Shown here in pieces: positions 58,903 through 64,000 of a stretch of 64,000 nucleotides of DNA. Location of the stretch: NCBI RefSeq assembly GCF_000227135.1, contig NC_018247.1:463055-527054 (forward strand), written 5' to 3'. This stretch comes from Leishmania donovani (lineage: Eukaryota > Euglenozoa > Kinetoplastea > Trypanosomatida > Trypanosomatidae). Under the pieces are notes generated by a model. The model did no database searches and had not been told where the DNA came from. It saw only the letters and a list, made by a program, of their open reading frames with translations. Each line of letters begins with the position of its first letter. The first letter of the stretch is position 1. The position numbers and the translations under genes are program-made.

Positions 58903-60162
58903 ATGTCCGCCATCACCATCACACCCGCTGCTCCTGCGACGACGCCGCCCACTCGCACCCCTGCAATGCATCTGCATAGCTTTAGCCAACCCACTCAAGC
59001 ACAGCAGCAGCAGCAGCTCCTTTTCCGGCCGCGCTGCGAGGAGGGGGTGACATATAGCGAAGACAACAACAGCACCGTGCACTACCGTTTCTACCTTCCC
59101 CATGCCAGCTCTGTTGTTGTCGCTCCTGTGAAGGTTTGCCTGGTGGACAGCGATGGTGGCACGGTCCCTGTCGCCTCCATCGGCGCCGCCGCACCCATGA
59201 CAAAGCACCAAGACGGAGTGTGGGTCGGAACCGTGTCCGCACCAGTCGGACTGCAGTGTGTCGTCCTCATGGTGGACGGCAACCCTGTGCTCACGCCCCA
59301 CCTCAGCATCGGGTGCCTGCATGGGCTCCAGCGGGCAAACTACATCGATGTCCCGCCACCGAACCCAAATCGATGTGTCTACGCCATGCGGCCCTCCGTC
59401 GAGCACGGGATGGTGGCCCACAACTACTTGACGTCCTACACAATGGACACAACCGAGGAAGTTCTTATCTACGTGCCGCCCTCGTATCACAAGGCGAGCA
59501 GCGCAACACGTCGGTACCCCGTGCTCTACCTCCTGCACGACGACCGCGAGTACCCAATGAACTGCGTACAGCAGGGTAAGGTGAACGTCATCGCCGACAA
59601 CCTCATCGCCGACGGCAAGATGACGGAGATGATCATCGTAATGAAGAGTAGTGTGAGCGCACGCGCCAATGGTGAATGCATTCCATGCGATGCGGCCAAG
59701 CTCTGCGAAGACCTGACGGAGGACATCATTCCGTACGTCGACAACCACTACCGCACCGAGGCAGATCGCGACAACCGCGCCATCGCCGGTCTCTACATGG
59801 GCTCCATACAAGCCAGCAGGCTCTGCATAACACGCCACGATCTCTTCGCCTACGCCGGCATGTTCTCCGGCTTCCTGAGGAGCAACTGGAACGGCATCAG
59901 TACGGACAGCGACCACATCGAAGCCCTCCGCCGCGATCCCGTAGCCTTCCAGGCCGCCATGAAAGTGCTCTTCCGTTGCATTGGCGACGACAACACCCAC
60001 CGCGCCGCGTTCGAGGCGGACGACGCTCTGCTGGCGGAGCTGGGCGTGGCGTGCGAGCGGCGCATCTACGCGGGCTCACATAGCTGGCAGGTATGGCGCC
60101 AGGCCGCAGCCGATTTCCTGCCAATGCTATTCAAGGACCTAAGCTTTCTTCCTCGTCACTGA
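58903..60162 (+). CDS. CE1/esterase-D-type alpha/beta hydrolase-like protein with altered nucleophile (probable pseudoenzyme)
   Basis: 419 residues. The family (feruloyl/acetyl-xylan esterase-like, with an N-terminal E-set/CBM48-like domain) is mostly bacterial and hydrolyses ester bonds with a Ser-Asp/Glu-His triad. Seen: a low-complexity N-terminus with a Gln run (about 33-38); a beta-rich E-set-like domain (about 55-150); hydrolase domain from about 180 (EEVLIYVPPSYHK, YPVLYLLHDD, VNVIADNLIADGKM, IIPYVDNHYRTEADRDNRAI, HDLFAYAGMFSGF). The nucleophile elbow, normally GLSMGG, reads GLYMGS, with Tyr at 298. The oxyanion-loop HG is HD (212-213). The likely catalytic His is kept (GSHSWQVW, H393). 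Two active-site changes together suggest loss of hydrolysis and perhaps a carbohydrate- or ester-binding role. No signal peptide is seen. Confidence 0.85.
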   Translation: MSAITITPAAPATTPPTRTPAMHLHSFSQPTQAQQQQQLLFRPRCEEGVTYSEDNNSTVHYRFYLPHASSVVVAPVKVCLVDSDGGTVPVASIGAAAPMTKHQDGVWVGTVSAPVGLQCVVLMVDGNPVLTPHLSIGCLHGLQRANYIDVPPPNPNRCVYAMRPSVEHGMVAHNYLTSYTMDTTEEVLIYVPPSYHKASSATRRYPVLYLLHDDREYPMNCVQQGKVNVIADNLIADGKMTEMIIVMKSSVSARANGECIPCDAAKLCEDLTEDIIPYVDNHYRTEADRDNRAIAGLYMGSIQASRLCITRHDLFAYAGMFSGFLRSNWNGISTDSDHIEALRRDPVAFQAAMKVLFRCIGDDNTHRAAFEADDALLAELGVACERRIYAGSHSWQVWRQAAADFLPMLFKDLSFLPRH

Positions 60163-60536
60163 GGCAGCCGCAATGACGCCGTCTAGTCGGCCCCGTTGGT
60201 TTCACGCTATCTGGGGTGATTAGCACGCTGGTGGACACGCATGCCCAACTGACGAGGAGGAGGATTCACGTTTCTTTTTTTTTTTTCAATTTAAGTTGCA
60301 TATGCTGACGCGGTGCTCTCGCTGTCCACGAATCTTTACCGTGGAGCAAGCACACACACACATATATATATATATATCGAGTCGCACACAAGTTGTTGGA
60401 CTCTCTTGCTTGGCGGTGAAACGGGTGGAGAGGCGAGTATTTATTTTAATTGCCTATTTGAAGTACGTTTCTCGTGTTTCCATTCCTCACCTTCCACCCA
60501 CCCCGCCCTCTGTATGGTTATATGTTCTCTTATTCT

Positions 60537-60571
<35 letters not shown>

Positions 60572-62802
60572 CGGGAACTACACACTTTTCCGTAGAAGCT
60601 CCTTACCTTTCGACTGTCGTGAAAGCGCACACCGCCTTGTGTGCCTTGCATGTCTAACGCCGTCTCAACGTGCAGAGATGTGCACCAACGCACACGCATT
60701 TTCTGCTTGCCTTTGCTGCCCACGTATCTCTCTCTCTCTCTATGGGTCACCTCTGTATCAGGCTTGGTCATGTTGTTTTTTTTTCTTTCCATTTTTTTCT
60801 GTGTGTTCAACGGAGCCACCGGCGCAACTACCTCAGTAGCAGCACGAGCAGCAGGAACAATCCCCGTTGCGGTTCTGCGTTACTCTTTTCTTTCCTGCTC
60901 CTCCGGCCACCACCACCACCACCACCCCTCCCCTTTCCCCTTCCCCTACTTCTCTTACCCCTTCAGCCCCACTCTCTGCTGAATGTGTGCATGTACATGT
61001 GCGCACTGTTTGCTTTCTCTTCTTCTTTTCCAGTGTAAACCGAGAGCACGAAAAGAAGGTACTGCGTGACCCCCCCTCCCTTGTCGACCTCTCCCGATCC
61101 TTCCTCGGACGCATTGCGAAACGCGTTCGAGGATGACAGTTCATCTTCGCTTGTTGCTTTCTTCCTGTCTCACTGACTGTTGTTGTTTTGGGGGTGGGGG
61201 AGGGTGCATGTGTATCGGGAAAAGGAACTGTGGCGAAGACTCCTACGACTACCCCAATGTCGCCCTTCTTTTGCTCTTTCACCCATGCCCACAGACATCC
61301 CCCGTCCCTTTCGCTCTCTCCTCGATGACACAGCACAAAACTCGATCATTTTCAATTGCCTGTTGGGACTTTGTGTGTGTATGTGTTGCTTATTTATACT
61401 CTTCCTTCTTTGGATGTGCGTTTGGTTGCCTTTGTCCCTCCCTTCCTGTCCATGAGATCAGCTTGGTAAAAACGGGGAGGTAGGGGTGGGGGGCTTGGGC
61501 ACGGGCGAGCATGGACACGAACGTCACGTTACTTTTTCGTTCTCTCCTGCAATAACACACTCACGCGCATATCTCTCTGGCGCCAAGATCCACTTCCCAT
61601 CTTTCTTCTGTTGCGTTTACACGCCTCGCGTACGACCTGTTCCTTCCTGTTTCCTTGTGCCTGCACCTCTGTTCGCTTGTGTGTGTGTGTGTGTGTGTGT
61701 AGATCGCAAACACGATTATGTAGGCTATGTATATTCACCGGTGGAGAGCCCTCGCTCACACAAGCGCATGCCCGTGCAGCTGCGGGGGTCGTTCTTTTAT
61801 GTGGTGTGCACCTGCGTTCCCCCTTCATCTTCAAACTCAGCACAGTACATGCACGTGCACACACAGCCGCGCCTTCTGTTCACCTCCTCTATACCATGTA
61901 CACCCGAAGCTCGCCTACGAGTGATACAAAGAGGAGCGGTCCGTATTCGACACGAAAGTGAAACCATTGTAGTTGGAGTTGGGTTTCCGCGACGACCACC
62001 CTTCAACCGCTGCTTTCCCGCAGGTCGTGCGATGGTGTATCCTTGTGTGTATGTATGTATGTGGGTGTGGGTGTGTACCCTTGCATTGTGCTCACTCGCC
62101 TCTGCACTGATATGTTGTGGTGCGCCAAAATCCAAGTGAAAACAAAGAAGTCATCGCTTCGCGCGTGGTGTGCTTTATCCTTTATTTGCTCGCTTGTGCG
62201 GGTCTACACAGCTGAAGTGTTTTCTGCGTGTATGTGTGCGCTAGCGGTACTGTATCTTAATCGTGGGTGTGGCGAAAAAGGGGAGGAGAGGAGAGAGCTG
62301 TCCATCACAGAAAGAATGATGGTGTGGGGACGTTGGGTTTCTTCTCTGGTGTACTCTCGTCTCCATGGGATATGGGAGATGGCGATGCGGCGACGCTCTC
62401 AATGACGCGCGTAGATTTTGTTTGCCGCCTTCGATGGTCTGTGGATCACAACTTAAATGTGAAGGGAGAATCGGTGTCCCTCCTCTCGCTTGTTTGTGAA
62501 AATCGGAGTGCAATGGAGGCAATGCTGGGATGCGGCATGTCGCTTAGGTGCATTCTCCTCCACACACTCGCCGAAGTACTTGCACCCCGCCATTGTTGTT
62601 TTTTGTTCGCCGTCTTTCCCCGTAGTATATTTCTCTGCTGGTGTCGCGCCCCCTCTCCCTCCACCACCTCACATATCAAACCGCCAGCGGGGCTCATGCG
62701 CAAGATGATGACAGCGAGATGGGGGAAGGCTTTGTGTGTGTATGTGTTCTTTCGACGTGAGTCTATGTCTGTGCCATACATTACGAGGTCCTACCCCACT
62801 TA
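60163..62802. other. Non-coding region after the last gene
   Basis: Pyrimidine-rich 3' UTR and spacer with (AC)(AT) at about 60353-60378, (TG)15 at 60541-60570 and TG at 61679-61700. The longest open frame (61486-62139) begins at GTG and crosses the TG run; I do not believe it is coding. Confidence 0.65.
60541..60570. repeat. (TG)15 microsatellite
   Basis: Uninterrupted TG run of 15 units in non-coding DNA. Confidence 0.95.
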
Positions 62803-63190
62803 ACACCGCGCTAGGGTGCTGCGCCGACTCAGTCGTCGGAGAGCACGGCCCCCTGCCTCGGACTCTACCCACACACCTCTCGCTCCGCAGGTCGCCTCAC
62901 CGCTGCTCCCGCATCATGCCGGTCGCCGCCTGGTGCATCCTCCCCTCGGGGTGCCTCAGGCCTCCCCCACACCGCTGTAGGCAGCGCGAGGGCCGGGGGT
63001 GGGATATGCGCTCGCGTCACGCTGACGCTCTGCCTGTCACGTGGATGGCGCAGACGTGTTCACTGCCGGGAGTCGCTGTGACCCTCCCTACGCCGTAGCT
63101 GCTGGACCCTGAGATACGGCGCGCTGAGGTGCCCACCGTCAAACAGGGTGTGGAACAAGCTGCACCAAAGAGTCAAATACAAAAAAAAAA
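62803..63190 (+). mobile_element. SIDER2-type retroposon, 5'-truncated and internally deleted
   Basis: 62809-63059 matches 35371-35621 at 247 of 251 positions (four transitions, no indel). To the left, the block upstream of 35366 in the other copy is missing. To the right, an internal segment corresponding to about 35633-35759 is replaced by shorter sequence, and homology resumes at TGGACCCTGAGATACGGCGC (63103). An A10 run at 63181-63190 marks the likely 3' end, as expected for a retroposon. Same orientation as the transcription unit. Confidence 0.82.
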
Positions 63191-64000
63191 CGATGTGGAG
63201 GAATTTGGGAATGTTCTTCGTGGCCAGAGTGCCAATCAGCTGTTTGTGCACACGCGCATGACCCTTCTTCATTCAGACGCGTATGGGGCGATGCACACCA
63301 GCGGCGGTACCCAGCACCTGGGCGCGTGTTTCTTTCTTCTTCTACATCGCTGCGAGGCAAGCGAGGTGTACAGGAACGAGTACCAAAATCCAATGGCGGG
63401 CAGTGCATCATCGTCCCTCACCTTTTTTTCCCTTTGTTGTCTGCCTGTTTCAGCAACCTTCCCTGGTGAACACAGGAGTGGAAAAGGGTGGCAATGGTGA
63501 CCAAAGTGGGGACAATAACGACCCCACGGATGTGTAAAACGCCAGGGGCGTCTGCAGCCACGCATATCACATGAATGCGCTCACATAAATGGCCAACGCA
63601 GGCGTGCGGTGTCTTTTTTCCCTACTCTTCCCCTTCCCCTCATCCCTATCCCCTTCGGCGCCTCACCTACCGGACGCTGGGCCGCTGGCTTCATTCTTCG
63701 CGTGCGAGTGCACGCGCTCTCCCGACGACACCGTTGCTGTTCGCGTGTTCTTCAGCGGTAGGGCCCTTTTTGCTTTCATTTTTTATGCGTTTTCTCCTCT
63801 CTCTGTCTGGGTGGTGTGTGTGGGTGAGTGTTGGTGTGCTATCATACTTGAGTACGTGTCCTCTCACTGCGTGATGGCACTGCTCTCTCCTCTTTTCTTC
63901 GCTTTCTCTGGGGTGTGTAAGTCAGAAACTTAAGAGCAGCAAGCTGAAAAAAAAAACTCATAACATGTGCAAGTGCGGGACGAGGGGGGGGAGCGGCAGT
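63191..64000. other. Non-coding DNA to the window edge
   Basis: Mixed then pyrimidine-rich sequence, with T-tracts near 63421 and 63770-63785 and an A-run near 63947. No gene is supported. The pyrimidine-rich sequence at about 63615-63660 may belong to the next gene's leader outside the window. Confidence 0.6.

Noticed and set aside
58825..60000. 391-residue minus-strand open frame
   Set aside because: It lies wholly opposite the clear esterase-like gene and is explained by GC-rich codon bias. Its translation is Val/His/Ala-rich and matches nothing.
61486..62139. 217-residue + strand open frame
   Set aside because: It begins at GTG and crosses a (TG)n run (CVCVCVCV). There is no ATG near a good acceptor, and the composition is typical of spacer DNA.
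1..64000. CRISPR arrays, bacterial operons, tRNA or rRNA genes
   Set aside because: No spaced direct-repeat arrays, Shine-Dalgarno-linked operons or recognisable tRNA/rRNA cores were seen. Organisation is that of a kinetoplastid chromosome.

Overview
This window looks like part of a Leishmania chromosome. The evidence is long intron-less ORFs, all on the + strand, separated by pyrimidine-rich intergenic DNA full of TG/AC microsatellites; a polypyrimidine tract followed by an AG (a spliced-leader trans-splicing acceptor) before each ORF; GC-rich codon usage with many homopolymeric Ala/Ser/Gln/Gly runs; and copies of a short degenerate retroposon of the SIDER2 type. I cannot fix the species from sequence alone. 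One strand throughout fits a single polycistronic transcription unit, in which regulation would be mainly post-transcriptional.

Layout, left to right. 1-3414 is non-coding and holds an inverted SIDER2 broken by a poly-C assembly gap. Then come a basic hypothetical protein (3415-4527); a 2647-residue WD40/RING protein of the WDR24/Sea2 (GATOR2) type (5367-13310); a 2299-residue ATAD5/Elg1-like RFC-type ATPase (14293-21192); a 1950-residue MORN-repeat protein (22638-28490); and a 1188-residue low-complexity protein with tandem Cys/Lys repeats (29403-32969). A 5.4 kb non-coding stretch with a second SIDER2 follows. Next is a 3298-residue TOR-family kinase (38333-48229), then 2.8 kb of non-coding DNA with two assembly gaps. 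After that come a tight run of five ordinary-sized genes: DNAJC2/zuotin co-chaperone (51000-52961), YIF1 (53928-54887), PRP38 splicing factor (55726-56535), a five-helix membrane protein (57151-58050) and a CE1-type esterase-like protein (58903-60162). The last 3.8 kb is non-coding with a third, truncated SIDER2.

How the genes relate. Genes in such units are usually not functionally grouped. Even so, a GATOR2-type protein and a TOR kinase, both parts of TORC1 nutrient signalling in other eukaryotes, lie about 25 kb apart here. The most unusual points are: (1) the esterase-like protein has Tyr where the family has its nucleophile Ser, so it is probably a pseudoenzyme; (2) two SIDER2 copies in direct orientation, 27.4 kb apart and about 98% identical over 251 bp, bracket the TOR gene and five others; (3) a near-perfect 29-bp-arm hairpin lies inside the coding sequence of the first gene; (4) an unrecognised protein carries six to seven tandem CxCCSK repeats.

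The original predicted ORFs often begin at TTG or GTG. Here starts were moved to the first in-frame ATG after a plausible splice acceptor.
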